A DNA stretch of 64,000 nucleotides from UBA5794 sp963714375 (GCA_963714375.1 CAVQOG010000001.1:186001-250000); one strand, 5' to 3'; numbered from the stretch's first letter, positions 7,068-16,754 are shown. A program made the numbers and translations. Notes: generated from the sequence alone by a model not told the origin.

Positions 7068-7961
7068 TCAGCCGAACCGGCCGGTGATGTAGTCCTCTGT
7101 CTCGGATTCGGTTGGATTCGTGAAGATGTCCGAGGTTCGAGAGAACTCGACCAGTCTGCCGGTACGCATGTTGTCCTTGACGCTGACCGAGAAGAACGCC
7201 GTGCGGTCTGAGACCCGCGCGGCCTGCTGCATGTTGTGGGTGACGATGACGATTGTGTATTCCTGTTTGAGCTCGTACATGAGCTCTTCGATCTTCAGTG
7301 TCGCAATCGGGTCAAGGGCTGACGCTGGCTCGTCCATGAGTACAACGTCTGGCGACGTCGCGATCGCCCGTGCAATGCACAGCCGCTGCTGCTGCCCTCC
7401 AGAAAGGGCGTAGGCGGATTCGTTGAGCTTGTTCTTGACCTCATCCCACAGCGCAGCGCGCTGAAGTGACTTCTCAACAAGGTCATCCATATTGCCGTCG
7501 TACTTTGCGATGCGGGGCCCGAAGGCGATGTTCTCGTAAATCGTCTTGGGGAAAGGATTCGGCTTCTGAAATACCATTCCAATGTGACGACGAACCTCAA
7601 CCGGATCCACATTTGGTCCGTATAGGTCTATGCCGTGGTATTTGATGGAGCCCTCAACCCTTGCGCTGTCGATGAGATCATTCATCCGGTTGATCGACCG
7701 CAGAACCGTTGACTTCCCGCACCCGGAGGGTCCGATCAATGCCGTAATCTCCTTTTGCCGCACGGGGATTGAGACGGAGTCCACGGCGTGGAAGTCGCCG
7801 TAGTACACGTCGACGTTGTCGAGTTCGATAATGACAGGGTTGTCATCTGACGGCGTGCCGCCTGTGACGCGGGCTGGTTCTGGCAACTCGACGCTCCCGA
7901 GTTTGCTGTCGGTCATGGCCGCAACCGAGGTTGTGCAAGCCATATCAATGGTATTGGCCAT
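7068..7961 (-). CDS. pstB: Phosphate ABC transporter ATP-binding protein PstB
   Basis: 297 residues. The cytoplasmic ATPase that powers PstCA. Visible motifs are Walker [10 protein letters not shown], the Q-loop region [18 protein letters not shown], signature [16 protein letters not shown], Walker [14 protein letters not shown] and the switch His in [13 protein letters not shown]. The N-terminus carries about 40 residues before the core ([13 protein letters not shown]), longer than most PstB, so a later start is possible. It begins 4 bases after pstA ends and is followed by phoU after 10. Confidence 0.95.
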   Translation of the reverse strand: MANTIDMACTTSVAAMTDSKLGSVELPEPARVTGGTPSDDNPVIIELDNVDVYYGDFHAVDSVSIPVRQKEITALIGPSGCGKSTVLRSINRMNDLIDSARVEGSIKYHGIDLYGPNVDPVEVRRHIGMVFQKPNPFPKTIYENIAFGPRIAKYDGNMDDLVEKSLQRAALWDEVKNKLNESAYALSGGQQQRLCIARAIATSPDVVLMDEPASALDPIATLKIEELMYELKQEYTIVIVTHNMQQAARVSDRTAFFSVSVKDNMRTGRLVEFSRTSDIFTNPTESETEDYITGRFG

Positions 7962-7965
7962 GGCG

Positions 7966-8925
7966 CTACCACTTCTTTTCCGTTCGGTTTCTGAGCCAGA
8001 TGGCGGCTCCGTTCATGAGGAAGAGGAGTATCAGGAGGACGATGATCGCTGCGGGTGCGAGCGTGTCTGCGAACTCTGGTTGCGTCTGTCGCGACCAGGA
8101 GAAGACCACGACAGGCAACGCTGTGTACGGGCCTGTCAACTGATCAAGGACCGTCGCATCCCCTGCTGGGGCGAAGTACCCGGTTGCGACACCGATCACA
8201 AGGAGGGGAGCGGTCTCTCCAATGGCTCTGGCAAGAGTGAGGACTGTCCCGGTGAGGATCCCTGGAAATGCTGAGGGGAGCACATGGGACCGAACGACCT
8301 CCCACTGCGTTGCCCCAACACCGTATCCCGCTTCTCTGATCGACTTCGGAACCGCTCTGAGCGCCTCCGCCGAGGTGATAATGACGATGGGGAGCACGAG
8401 AACAGCCATCGTGATGCCAGCGGCGATCACGTTCTTGCCACTGGTTGATCCACCGAGTCCGATGGCGTTGACAATCGGTACGAACATCGCGAGTCCGAGA
8501 AGCCCATAGACGATCGATGGAACACCGGCAAGATTTCGCACGGCTGTGTCGATGAACCGTGTGATCCTGTTCCTCGGTGCGTACTCCTCGATGTACACCG
8601 CGGCGGCGACACCGACGGGGAAACTGATCAGCGCAACGATGATCGCGATGACACCCGATCCGACAATCCCTGTGAAGACACCCGCCGTTTCAGGGTTCAG
8701 GCTGAGACCATCCGTCACGAATGACGGGCCCCTTTCGAGGAATGTCGGCCATGCCTTGATCATGATGTCGGCGATGAGGACCAGCAGAATCAACAGCGTC
8801 GTGATCAGCAGGACGAGGAGCAGTCCTGTGAACAGCGCCGAGCCCCATCTAATCCCTGAGCGTCTGATTGCACGCTCGACGGAGGCGCGTGTCTCCTCGT
8901 TTCGCCGCTCGGTTGCGGTAGCCAT
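7966..8925 (-). CDS. pstA: Phosphate ABC transporter permease PstA
   Basis: 319 residues with six predicted membrane helices. The binding-protein-dependent transport motif is present near the C-terminus: [20 protein letters not shown], the coupling-helix region that docks on PstB. The N-terminal helix is [21 protein letters not shown]. It forms the membrane channel with PstC. It shares one base with the pstC stop (8925), so the two are translationally coupled, and is followed by pstB after 4 bases. Confidence 0.95.
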   Translation of the reverse strand: MATATERRNEETRASVERAIRRSGIRWGSALFTGLLLVLLITTLLILLVLIADIMIKAWPTFLERGPSFVTDGLSLNPETAGVFTGIVGSGVIAIIVALISFPVGVAAAVYIEEYAPRNRITRFIDTAVRNLAGVPSIVYGLLGLAMFVPIVNAIGLGGSTSGKNVIAAGITMAVLVLPIVIITSAEALRAVPKSIREAGYGVGATQWEVVRSHVLPSAFPGILTGTVLTLARAIGETAPLLVIGVATGYFAPAGDATVLDQLTGPYTALPVVVFSWSRQTQPEFADTLAPAAIIVLLILLFLMNGAAIWLRNRTEKKW

Positions 8926-9848
8926 CAGTAGCCCGCCCGGTACTTGCGGACGAACCGATTGCTGATGCTGTTCAACGCAAGGGTGATGAGGAACAACAAG
9001 AGACCGACGAAGAACAGACTCTGGAAAGCGAGACCCTCACCTGCGACCTGGTCAGATCCCGTTGCAAGCGATGCGATCGCCGCAGTCATCGTCTGGCCGG
9101 GATCGAGCGGATCGAAGGTCCTGAGGGCGCCACCCACAGCGCCAGCAGCCATGAAGACAATCATGGTCTCGCCGATGGCTCGCGACAGGGCGAGAATGAG
9201 GGAGGCAACGATCCCTGACAGGGCGGACGGAAAGATGACCTTTCTCACCGTTGTTGAACGGTCGGCTCCGAGGCCGTACGAGGCTTGACGCAGATCGCCG
9301 GGAACGGCCCGCATGGCGTCTTCTGAAACGGTGGCGACCAGGGGTGTGATAAGAACGCCGACGCCCAGGCCAGCTGCCATCATCGTAAAGGGGGCAGCGG
9401 AGGAGAAGAACCGCTGCACGATCTCAGGGCTGATGAATGTCAGCGCCCAAAAGCCGAGAACCACGGACGGGATGCCAGCGAGAAGTTCGATGGTCGGTTT
9501 GAGCCACTTGCGTGCCCGTAGGGAAGCATATTCAGCCAGATAGGAAGCGGTACCGAGACCGAGGGGGATCGCAACCACCATGCCGATTCCGGCAATAATT
9601 GTCGTCGCGATCAGGAGAGTTGCGATGTCGTAGAAGCCCCTTCGAGGAAACCACCCGATCGTCCAGAGCGATGAGAGCTCAACTTGGGAGACGAATGCCC
9701 AGGCCTCACCCGCGAGCGCGGTGACGATCAGAACGCTGATCGCGACAGAACTCAGTCCGGCAAACATGAACAACGCCCGGACGCGTCGTTCCTTTCGGTG
9801 TCTTGCAGGATTACCTGCAAGGTCATGAGAGGTGAGCTTGACGGTCAT
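8925..9848 (-). CDS. pstC: Phosphate ABC transporter permease PstC
   Basis: 307 residues from ATG at 9848. This start is preferred because it lies 7 bases after the pstS stop; the frame is open up to 9953 inside pstS. Six membrane helices are visible, and the coupling motif DAMRAVPGDLRQASYGLGAD is followed by STTVRKVIFPSALSGIVASL. With PstA it makes the channel for inorganic phosphate handed over by PstS. Second gene of the pst operon. Confidence 0.94.
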   Translation of the reverse strand: MTVKLTSHDLAGNPARHRKERRVRALFMFAGLSSVAISVLIVTALAGEAWAFVSQVELSSLWTIGWFPRRGFYDIATLLIATTIIAGIGMVVAIPLGLGTASYLAEYASLRARKWLKPTIELLAGIPSVVLGFWALTFISPEIVQRFFSSAAPFTMMAAGLGVGVLITPLVATVSEDAMRAVPGDLRQASYGLGADRSTTVRKVIFPSALSGIVASLILALSRAIGETMIVFMAAGAVGGALRTFDPLDPGQTMTAAIASLATGSDQVAGEGLAFQSLFFVGLLLFLITLALNSISNRFVRKYRAGY

Positions 9849-9855
9849 GCGCTGT

Positions 9856-10890
9856 CTAGTCGCTCTGCTTTCCGGTTGTCCGACTGTCCCAATGCGCTCG
9901 AAGGTCGGTGTAGTCCGCGAGGCGGATATACCCGGCCTTGTCGACGTTGGCAAGCCCAGCTTCTGACACGTAATAGTCGACGAACGCCGTGAGGGCAGGG
10001 CTCGCCTCGGCCTTCGCCTTGTTCACGTAGACGAACAGCGGTCTGGCGATCGGGTATGAACCGTCTGCAATTGATGCAGAAGTCGGAGCGACGCAACCGT
10101 CACCGCCATCAACCTCAAGTGCAGCCACTCGATCCTGGTTTGCAAGGAAGAATGCGTAACCCACCCATCCCAAGGATGTGTCGGAGCCAGCGATCCCCTC
10201 GATGATGACGTTGTCGTTCGCAGAAGCTGTGTAGTCGGGTCGGGCCGCTGCATCCTGCCCACGCTCGTCTGCGATGTCCTCAAGGACGATCTCGACGAAT
10301 GAATCGTACGTTCCTGACTCCTCGCCAGGTCCTGTAACGACTAGGTCCGCGGCTGGATATGGGGCGTTGGTTCCCTCGATCTCGGCTGCGAGCCCATCGG
10401 CGTCTGCCCATGACCGGAAGCCGAGCGACTCCGGTCCGAGCAGAGCGTAGAGGTCGCCGAAGCTCACGCACGAAACGGTCGTGTTGTTCGTGGATGTGAG
10501 GACCGAGAGGCCATCGATTGCGAATCTGAGTTCAATGAACTCAACGCCCGCCGCTGTGCAGTCTTCGGCCTCCGAGTCTTTGATCTGTCGAGAGGCGTCC
10601 GAGATATCGGTTTCTCCTGCACAGAACTTCTTGAAGCCATCGCCAGTCCCCGGTCCTTCCACGGTGATCCCGACCTCGGGGTGTTCGGTTCTGAACGCTT
10701 CAGCGTTGAGCGCCGAGATTGGCTCGACGGTTGATGATCCTGAGATGAAGATCGATCCGACGATCGCCGATCCGCCGTCTCCAGAGGAAGTGGCAGGGCT
10801 CGTGGTTGTCGAGTCGCCGTTGGCACTACATGCCGCAACGGATACCGCGATCGCAGCCAACACGACTGCGAACCTTGTCATCTTGCTCAT
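9856..10890 (-). CDS. pstS: Phosphate-binding lipoprotein PstS
   Basis: 344 residues. The signal MTRFAVVLAAIAVSVAACSA is of the lipoprotein type (Cys near residue 21), followed by a Ser/Thr-rich linker. The mature protein has the PstS phosphate-binding loops: ISGSSTVEPISALNAEAF, GTGDGFKKFCAGETDISDAS and GPGEESGTYDSFVEIVL. It captures phosphate outside the membrane and delivers it to PstCA. First gene of the operon, read away from the two-component system; three 13-bp direct repeats lie 55-93 bases upstream of its start. Confidence 0.95.
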   Translation of the reverse strand: MSKMTRFAVVLAAIAVSVAACSANGDSTTTSPATSSGDGGSAIVGSIFISGSSTVEPISALNAEAFRTEHPEVGITVEGPGTGDGFKKFCAGETDISDASRQIKDSEAEDCTAAGVEFIELRFAIDGLSVLTSTNNTTVSCVSFGDLYALLGPESLGFRSWADADGLAAEIEGTNAPYPAADLVVTGPGEESGTYDSFVEIVLEDIADERGQDAAARPDYTASANDNVIIEGIAGSDTSLGWVGYAFFLANQDRVAALEVDGGDGCVAPTSASIADGSYPIARPLFVYVNKAKAEASPALTAFVDYYVSEAGLANVDKAGYIRLADYTDLRAHWDSRTTGKQSD

Positions 10891-10944
10891 TGGGTTCCTT
10901 CCTTGAGAGCCTTCCCGAACTGACGGTCACTTTGACCTCGGATC

Positions 10945-10983
10945 AGGTACGACGCAAAGGTACGACACGAAGGTGATCTGAAC
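10945..10983. promoter_or_regulatory. Three 13-bp direct repeats, candidate PHO box
   Basis: AGGTACGACGCAA (10945-10957), AGGTACGACACGA (10958-10970) and AGGTGATCTGAAC (10971-10983) are spaced exactly 13 bases apart in the 182-base gap between pstS (minus) and the SenX3-like kinase (plus). Arrays of direct repeats are the usual binding site for PhoB/PhoP/RegX3-type regulators, and a RegX3-like regulator is encoded next door. The 13-bp period differs from the 11-bp period of well-known PHO boxes. Confidence 0.55.
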
Positions 10984-11072
10984 CTGCCCCGATAGTGAAC
11001 TGGGTGTGAAATCCCCGATATCTGAGTCATCTCGGGCGGTTGGAGCCGTAGTCGGCACCTATCCTCACGACC

Positions 11073-12323
11073 ATGGAACTTGCGATCACGGTCTCGCTCT
11101 TGCTCACCGCAGGCGTCCTGATCGCTTTCGCGTTCATGCGCGAGCGCGCACGGCGCGGTGAGGAAACGCTTCGATCGATCAGTGATCTCGTGGCCGGTGA
11201 CAGGATGGCCGAAAAGACCGGCGCAGCACTGGTTCAGAGCGTTCGGACCCTCGTGGAACACGACGGCGTACTCGGGGACCGGTCCGAGAAACTGGAAGCG
11301 GCCCTTGCCGGTGTGTTGGTCGGCGTTGTCGTCTTCCGTCCCGATGGTGCACTCGAGTTTGCCAACGATGCGGCACAGGACCTGATCGACGGTACGGGGG
11401 ACTGGGCGGTGCTTGGGACCCGAGCGTCGATGCTTGCCAAGACCGTTGCGAGGGTTGGGGTCGCGGACCAGATGGAAGTCGACATGCATGACCCCGATCG
11501 ACGGGTCATCGTGCTCAGAGCGGTCCCGCTCGGATCGGACGCCACCAATGAGGATGGGGGAGGTGTCCGTGCGGTGGCCGTGTACCTCGACGACAGAACG
11601 GACCAGCGCAGACTCACGGCGATGCGTAAGGACTTTGTCGCCAACGCGAGCCATGAGTTGAAGACGCCGCTCGGTGCCTTGTCACTCCTCGCCGAGACGC
11701 TTGGCTATGCCGACGACGAAGAAAAGCGTGCTCTCCTCGCTGCACGGCTTCAATCGGAGGCTGCCCGGATGGCCAACGTTGTGGATGACATCCTGACGCT
11801 CGCCAAGACGGAGTCGCTCGCCTCCGAACGAGTCGTCGTGGACGTGTCGGATCTGGTTGCCGACGTTGTCGATTCGGTGGGATCACTTGCAAGAACGCAG
11901 CAGATCTCGCTCGTGGACAAGGGCGTCGATGATGTTCGAGTTGTTGGCGATCCAAAGCAGCTTGCGTCTGCGTTGAGGAATCTGTTCGACAACGCAATCA
12001 CCTACACAGCAGTCAAGGGCGAACCCGGCATGGTTACCTACCGATCGCGCTTCGAGGATGGCAACGTGTGTATCGAAGTGGCTGACACCGGGATCGGTAT
12101 TCCAACCCGGTACACCGATCGAGTGTTTGAGCGGTTCTTTCGGGTTGATCAGGCTCGAAGTCGTGAATCTGGCGGCACCGGCCTCGGCCTTTCCATCGTC
12201 AGGAATGTCGCACGGGCGCATGGGGGGTCCGTCTCTGCATCGTCACAGGTCGGCATCGGAACCACGATGTCGATGTGTCTTCCGCTTGCGGTCGATGACG
12301 TCAATGTCGCTGGTGTGCAGTGA
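11073..12323 (+). CDS. senX3: Phosphate-sensing histidine kinase, SenX3/PhoR-like
   Basis: 416 residues. One N-terminal membrane helix (ELAITVSLLLTAGVLIAFAF), a PAS-like domain (about residues 85-170, with VGVVVFRPDGALEFANDAAQ), then HisKA with the phosphorylated His194 in NASHELKTPLGALSLL, and an HATPase domain with DNAITYTA, DTGIGIPTRYTDRVFERFF and GGTGLGLSIV. The single-helix architecture without a large outer sensor is that of SenX3/PhoR kinases, which read phosphate through PstB and PhoU. It overlaps the regulator gene by four bases and is divergent from pstS. Confidence 0.9.
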   Translation: MELAITVSLLLTAGVLIAFAFMRERARRGEETLRSISDLVAGDRMAEKTGAALVQSVRTLVEHDGVLGDRSEKLEAALAGVLVGVVVFRPDGALEFANDAAQDLIDGTGDWAVLGTRASMLAKTVARVGVADQMEVDMHDPDRRVIVLRAVPLGSDATNEDGGGVRAVAVYLDDRTDQRRLTAMRKDFVANASHELKTPLGALSLLAETLGYADDEEKRALLAARLQSEAARMANVVDDILTLAKTESLASERVVVDVSDLVADVVDSVGSLARTQQISLVDKGVDDVRVVGDPKQLASALRNLFDNAITYTAVKGEPGMVTYRSRFEDGNVCIEVADTGIGIPTRYTDRVFERFFRVDQARSRESGGTGLGLSIVRNVARAHGGSVSASSQVGIGTTMSMCLPLAVDDVNVAGVQ

Positions 12324-12994
12324 AGGTTCTCATTGTTGAGGATGAGGCCGCCTACGTCGAGGCGCTCAAGATCGGGCTCACAGCCGAAGGAATGGATGCC
12401 GTTGCGGTACTTGACGGGAGGGAAGCGATCCGTGTGGCTCGATCTGAACGGTTCGATGTGATCCTGCTCGATCTCATGCTCCCATCGGTGTCTGGACTCG
12501 ATGTGCTGCGCAGCGTCCGATCTGATTCACAGGTTCCCGTCATCGTCGTGTCAGCCAAGGACAGCGAAGCCGACGTCGTGACCGCTCTCGAACTCGGAGC
12601 GGACGACTATCTCACGAAACCATATTCGGCACGTGAACTCATTGCTCGCATTCGTGCCGTGGCCAGACGGGCGACGACCGAGAGCGATGGCGGGTCATGG
12701 GCCGTTGGAACCGTCACCCTCGATGAGCGAACCTATGAACTGCTGGTCGGCGATGATCGCTTCGACCTTCCGAGGAAAGAGTTCGAGGTCATGTCGATGC
12801 TGATCGAGGAACCAGGCCGGATTGTCACACGGAGTCGGCTGCTCGACGAGGTGTGGGGCATCGGCTGGGGCGATACCAAGAGCCTCGACCAGCACATTCG
12901 CCGTCTGCGTCGCAAACTGGAATCAGACGCCGGTGCACCGGTTATCACGACCATCCGAGGCGTTGGCTATCGGCTTGAACCGCCACAGTCGTAG
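12320..12994 (+). CDS. regX3: Response regulator, RegX3/PhoB-like (OmpR family)
   Basis: 224 residues from GTG 12320. Receiver domain with the phospho-acceptor Asp51 in VILLDLMLPSVSGLDVL, acidic pocket EDE near the N-terminus, and conserved Lys in YLTKPYSARELIARIRAV. The C-terminal winged helix (about 130-222) includes DLPRKEFEVMSMLIEEPG and SLDQHIRRLRRKLE. The likely targets are the pst operon and this pair itself, through the direct repeats in their shared upstream region. It overlaps the kinase gene by four bases. Confidence 0.92.
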   Translation: MKVLIVEDEAAYVEALKIGLTAEGMDAVAVLDGREAIRVARSERFDVILLDLMLPSVSGLDVLRSVRSDSQVPVIVVSAKDSEADVVTALELGADDYLTKPYSARELIARIRAVARRATTESDGGSWAVGTVTLDERTYELLVGDDRFDLPRKEFEVMSMLIEEPGRIVTRSRLLDEVWGIGWGDTKSLDQHIRRLRRKLESDAGAPVITTIRGVGYRLEPPQS

Positions 12995-13106
12995 CCGTCA
13001 GTGTCAGCCACCGATTCCGTGTCATCCTTGATGATGGAGACGGCCGGTTCGTGCACACTCCCGATTCTACGCTTCCGTCGTCCTCCGCCGGGTAGCCCGC
13101 GGAGGG

Positions 13107-14228
13107 TTACCAGTCGTCGAGCGGTGGGGCCCGTCTTCGGTTTGGGTCGATGAGCCGTCTTCGGCTTGGTGCAGTGTCCGGGTCGATGTGGTAGCTGTTG
13201 GTGTGGATGGCGATGTGGTGGTGGTACCAGCACAGTGTGGTGAGGTTGTCCGGACTGGCTGCCATCGTGGGACCATGGGATGATGTGGTGAGGTTGGAGC
13301 CGATATCGGCTTTGGCATCCGTCGATGGTGCAGCCACCGTCTCGGAACAGGACACCGTCACGGATTGCGACCGGAATGGTCCTGGCAGAACGTGAGGTCG
13401 CGATTGGCTGGCCGTGTCGAGACTGATCACCCGGACGGTTCCGCCACAAAGCAGCGTTTCAAGCGTTTCGGGCCAACGCGTGGCCTCGATCTCGGCGGTG
13501 AACCCGTCACAGGATTCGACTGTTTTGGTGCGTGCATCAACAAACACGGTCACCTGACCAGACACCGCACCTTGAGACGCGGAGGTATCGGTATCGAGGG
13601 AGTCCTGCATCAGTGCCACCAACGCATCGGCTTGGCGCTGACCGCGCGAGGATTGCTCAGCACCGCAGAGAAGTCGGAGTTCGTCAGCTTTTTGGGCAAT
13701 GGCCTTGTCGACAATGCGTCCCATCAATCCTGGTAGCCGTCCATGGATCGTCCATGCGCCTTCGTCAAGGGACGGCTGGATCGTGAAATGACGATCAGCG
13801 TGTTCTTTGCGTTCATCGCCTGCTGTCATGTGTCGGCGACGGACCCGCATCTTGCGCAGATCCTCCAAATTGAGTCTGCCGGTTTCGAGTGCTTCAGCTT
13901 CGGTGGCACCGGCCTCAACAAAGCGGTGCATCTCAACAACCCGATCAAACGTCGCACCCTCATATCCCAACCGGCGTTGGATCCCACGACACTTGACACC
14001 GTTGCGAGCCGCTGTCACCAAACCAGCTGCAGTCGTCTTTGAAACATCAAGATGTGACTGAACCCACTCGCCAAGAGTGCGTGACGCGTCACTGCGATGA
14101 GCGTTGATCTTGGCCAACTCGTTGACGATCGTCACCTGCTCAGCACGACGCTCAGAAATCTCAGCCTCAAGAACAACCAGACGCTTTCCAAGCTCTGAAA
14201 CTGAAAACGGTGCAAACAAACCTCTCAT
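13107..14228 (-). pseudogene. DUF222 / HNH endonuclease-domain protein, two frameshifts
   Basis: The first 280 residues from ATG 14228 form a DUF222 domain (RTLGEWVQSHLDVSKTTAAG, MTAGDERKEHADRHFTIQPS). The HNH part is split between frames: ARTIPVAIRDGVLFRDGGC, CQSRYRLQPHHIIPWSHDG lie in a second minus frame (about 13270-13420), and ASPDNLTTLCWYHHH returns to the first frame. Joined, they give the full C-x2-C..HHI..W..G..NL..LC..HH pattern. The two shifts compensate, so the gene is either mutated in its catalytic domain or contains two base-call errors. This family is abundant and repeated in actinobacterial genomes and some members sit in 13E12-like elements. It faces regX3 tail to tail. Confidence 0.8.
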
Positions 14229-14256
14229 ACCAACAACGTATCAGCCGGGTATGACA

Positions 14257-14274
14257 GATTACGGATTACGGATT
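14257..14274 (+). repeat. 7-bp tandem repeat (GATTACG)
   Basis: Two full copies of GATTACG and a partial third between the HNH pseudogene and the next gene. The period equals that of the heptamer islands elsewhere in the window, but the sequence differs. Confidence 0.6.
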
Positions 14275-14344
14275 GGGCGGTTGGATGCGACACGGGCGAC
14301 CGTATGTAATGGAGTACCCCGTGTGGACACCCTCGATGAGGTCG

Positions 14345-15205
14345 TTACGGCAGATACTGCTCTTCGATTTGGACGATGATGCCGTCATCAAGCGTGAGCC
14401 ACATCGGAGCCATATTCGCACCGTACCAATGCCAGCCGTGGGTTTCGACCGTGGACTCTGGGTCCGCCATCGCTTCTGCCAGCTCAGCAAGATTCATCAC
14501 ATCCCGTGCGAGGCATGGACCCGGTCCCGGGTAACACACGACCGCGACAATCTGGGTGTCAATGACGCTCGCTATCGGGAGGGTTCGAAGACGGTCGTTC
14601 TGATTTCTGATGTAGAAGTCGCCGTCGACGGTTCCATCGGGGTTCGCCATGCCATCCTCGACCGCTGCGGTCACCGCCTCCTCCCCGACATACCACTCGG
14701 CGTAATCGACTGTGACGGTCCCAGCGACAGGGTCGACTGCGGTGACGTAGGCGAACTGCCGCACCAGAGAAGGATCGACCATCACACGCAGCGTCTCTTT
14801 CGCCGAAATCCCTGAGGCGACGGCTTCCACTTCGATCAAGTGGTCACCAGGTCCGAGCTGCACCTCCTCCTGGAAATGAGTTCGGCCATCGGGATCCGAG
14901 TTCGTGACGACCTCGGTCCCGTCGATTGCCACCGTTGCGGGGCGCTCGACGTACCCCTCCACTGCCACGATCCCCGTTGGTGTCATCACGGTCGTCGGTG
15001 GATAAATGACCAGAACCAACGCGCCTGTCTCAGGCTCCGGCGCGGTGGTAGTGGAGGCTGGCGTGGTGGTGCCCACAGTCGAAGGAGTCGCCGGAATCGT
15101 CGTGGTTTCGATCAACGAGGCCGTTGATGGCGAACTTGACGATGTGCACGCGGCAAGCGCGAACGCAAACGTGATCGTTCCAACCCAATTCGTGCGGCGA
15201 ATCAA
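14345..15205 (-). CDS. Secreted lipoprotein, unknown function
   Basis: About 286 residues if started at the TTG at 15205 (frame open to 15322, with no better start). The signal RRTNWVGTITFAFALAAC ends in a lipobox (ALAAC), followed by a long Ser/Thr/Pro linker (STVGTTTPASTTTAPEPE). Next is a domain resembling bacterial Ig-like or Gmad2 folds (TPTGIVAVEGYVERPATVAI, GDHLIEVEAVASG), then a domain with a WY-rich end (THGWHWYGANMAPMWLTLDD). It lies 43 bases after a membrane protein gene read the same way. Function unknown; an extracytoplasmic surface or envelope role is inferred. Confidence 0.65.
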   Translation of the reverse strand: MIRRTNWVGTITFAFALAACTSSSSPSTASLIETTTIPATPSTVGTTTPASTTTAPEPETGALVLVIYPPTTVMTPTGIVAVEGYVERPATVAIDGTEVVTNSDPDGRTHFQEEVQLGPGDHLIEVEAVASGISAKETLRVMVDPSLVRQFAYVTAVDPVAGTVTVDYAEWYVGEEAVTAAVEDGMANPDGTVDGDFYIRNQNDRLRTLPIASVIDTQIVAVVCYPGPGPCLARDVMNLAELAEAMADPESTVETHGWHWYGANMAPMWLTLDDGIIVQIEEQYLP

Positions 15206-15248
15206 TCTGTGCCTCAGGAGGCTCCTCGGTTCCTCGTCCTGTGGCTGT

Positions 15249-15713
15249 TCAGCGGTCGTCGGAACGGAGCTGCCAGGCTCCAACGGCGCACAGTGCACCG
15301 GCGACCCAGAGCACAACTTCAAAGAACATTGTGGAACCTGAGTACCTGTAGCTGGTAATGATCGTCTCGTTGATCAGGGCACTAACCGCGATCAACGCTA
15401 CGGCCCACGCACCGACTCGGACGATTGTTCCATACAGCGGGTGCCAAGCCCGCTTTGCACCCGAGTAGTAGAAATACATGGCACACAGCAATCCGACTGG
15501 GATCAGCCAGGTGGAGTTCGAGAGGCGATAATCATCGAGAATCCACGTCCCGAGGACGAGGTCGACAAAGATGATCAGCAAAGCGCCAATGGCGATGAGC
15601 CGTTCCCCTGCAGTGAGCTGGTTGCTGACGCTCATAGCCGAGGCTGATAGGTTCTCGATGGCGTTTGGATCTTCGGCCGGTTGGTTTCCAGCCACATTCG
15701 GATCATCTGTCAC
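15249..15713 (-). CDS. Four-helix membrane protein, unknown function
   Basis: 154 residues from GTG 15713. A polar N-terminus of about 35 residues is followed by four hydrophobic segments: LIAIGALLIIFVDLVLGTWI, STWLIPVGLLCAMYFYYSG, VRVGAWAVALIAVSALI and FFEVVLWVAGALCAVGAW. The arrangement resembles small uncharacterised actinobacterial membrane proteins. No catalytic motif is visible. It is probably co-transcribed with the following lipoprotein gene. Confidence 0.65.
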   Translation of the reverse strand: MTDDPNVAGNQPAEDPNAIENLSASAMSVSNQLTAGERLIAIGALLIIFVDLVLGTWILDDYRLSNSTWLIPVGLLCAMYFYYSGAKRAWHPLYGTIVRVGAWAVALIAVSALINETIITSYRYSGSTMFFEVVLWVAGALCAVGAWQLRSDDR

Positions 15714-15872
15714 GATGTCTTCCCCTGAGTCGTCGAATCCCCTTCGGATTTCACATCACCACACTAGAGAATCGATTCGACGCTTGCACGGTTCATTCCG
15801 GGTTCCGGCGCGCTGGCGTGTGTCGCCAAAGAAGTGTGCAACGCTGGAGCCTTGCAAAGCGTGGATGGGGTG

Positions 15873-16124
15873 ATGGACGAATCGGAGATCTATATGTCCG
15901 TTCGGAGGGATCTGATGCGATACGCCACAGCACTCACCGGACCGGACACTGCCGACGATGTGGTGTCGGCGGTCGTGACGCGTGCCCTTACCCGATCCGG
16001 GGGGCTTTCCGGGTTGCGAGAACCAAAGCAGTACCTCATGAGATCAGTGCTCAACGAGTTGAGGTCGTGCTACGGACGCACGATCCCAGCAACTGTGGTC
16101 GTGCTTGGGTGGGATGCAGGCTGA
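15873..16124 (+). pseudogene. Truncated ECF sigma factor (region 2 only)
   Basis: About 83 residues from ATG 15873 (frame open from 15834). MSVRRDLMRYATALTGPDTA, DDVVSAVVTRALTRSG and LREPKQYLMRSVLNELRS correspond to sigma region 2 of extracytoplasmic-function sigma factors (core binding and -10 recognition). After NELRSCYGR the similarity stops; region 4 (-35 recognition) is missing and the frame ends at 16124, 70 bases before apt. Most likely a deletion remnant. Confidence 0.6.
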
Positions 16125-16193
16125 GCGGGCCAAACGAGGGTCGGCTCCCGCACGAGCCGCGATGGATGGTCGGCGCTCAGGTAGTGTGAGCAC

Positions 16194-16706
16194 ATGCTCG
16201 ATCTCTACTCCTTCATTGCCGACGTCCCAGACTTCCCTGCACCGGGGATCGTGTTCAAGGACATCACACCGCTCCTGGCCAATAGTGAGGCATTTCTCCA
16301 GGCCATCGAGGAGATGACTGCACCGTTCTTGAAGGACGACATCGACATTGTGGTTGGTATCGAATCCCGTGGCTTTCTCCTCGCAGGATCGATCGCTGAA
16401 CGAATCGGCGCTGGTGTCGGGTTGGTCAGAAAGCCCGGAAAGCTTCCACGCAAAACGATCTCGGTCACCTATGACCTCGAGTACGGGACCGACTCACTTG
16501 AGATTCATGCGGATGCATTCGCTTCTGGCGCCAACGTACTCATTGTGGACGATGTCCTTGCAACCGGCGGGACGCTTGCGGCTTCCAATGCGCTCATCGG
16601 CAAGGCTGGCGGTCGTGTCGTCGGTGCAACCATGCTGATCGAGCTAGCGGTCCTCGGAGGGCGCTCACGTTTCGATGGCCCGCTTCACGCAGTCCTGACA
16701 TACTGA
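16194..16706 (+). CDS. apt: Adenine phosphoribosyltransferase
   Basis: 170 residues, the normal length. It converts adenine and PRPP to AMP in purine salvage, in the cytoplasm. The family start is FIADVPDFPAPGIVFKDITP; the PRPP-binding loop is VLIVDDVLATGGTLAAS; the flexible catalytic loop is around RKPGKLPRKTISVTYDLEYG. In many bacteria apt lies next to relA/spoT; here its neighbours are a truncated sigma factor and a proA-like gene. Confidence 0.95.
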   Translation: MLDLYSFIADVPDFPAPGIVFKDITPLLANSEAFLQAIEEMTAPFLKDDIDIVVGIESRGFLLAGSIAERIGAGVGLVRKPGKLPRKTISVTYDLEYGTDSLEIHADAFASGANVLIVDDVLATGGTLAASNALIGKAGGRVVGATMLIELAVLGGRSRFDGPLHAVLTY

Positions 16707-16723
16707 GGTCAGACGTCAGAAAG
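16705..16723 (-). repeat. 7-bp tandem repeat island
   Basis: Reverse complement reads TTC TGACGTC TGACCTC: two full heptamers plus a part, at the apt stop codon. Same family as 25094, 26174, 42371 and 43724. Confidence 0.6.
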
Positions 16724-16754
16724 CCCCCCTGCACCGTCTGCAAAGCAGACGCCG

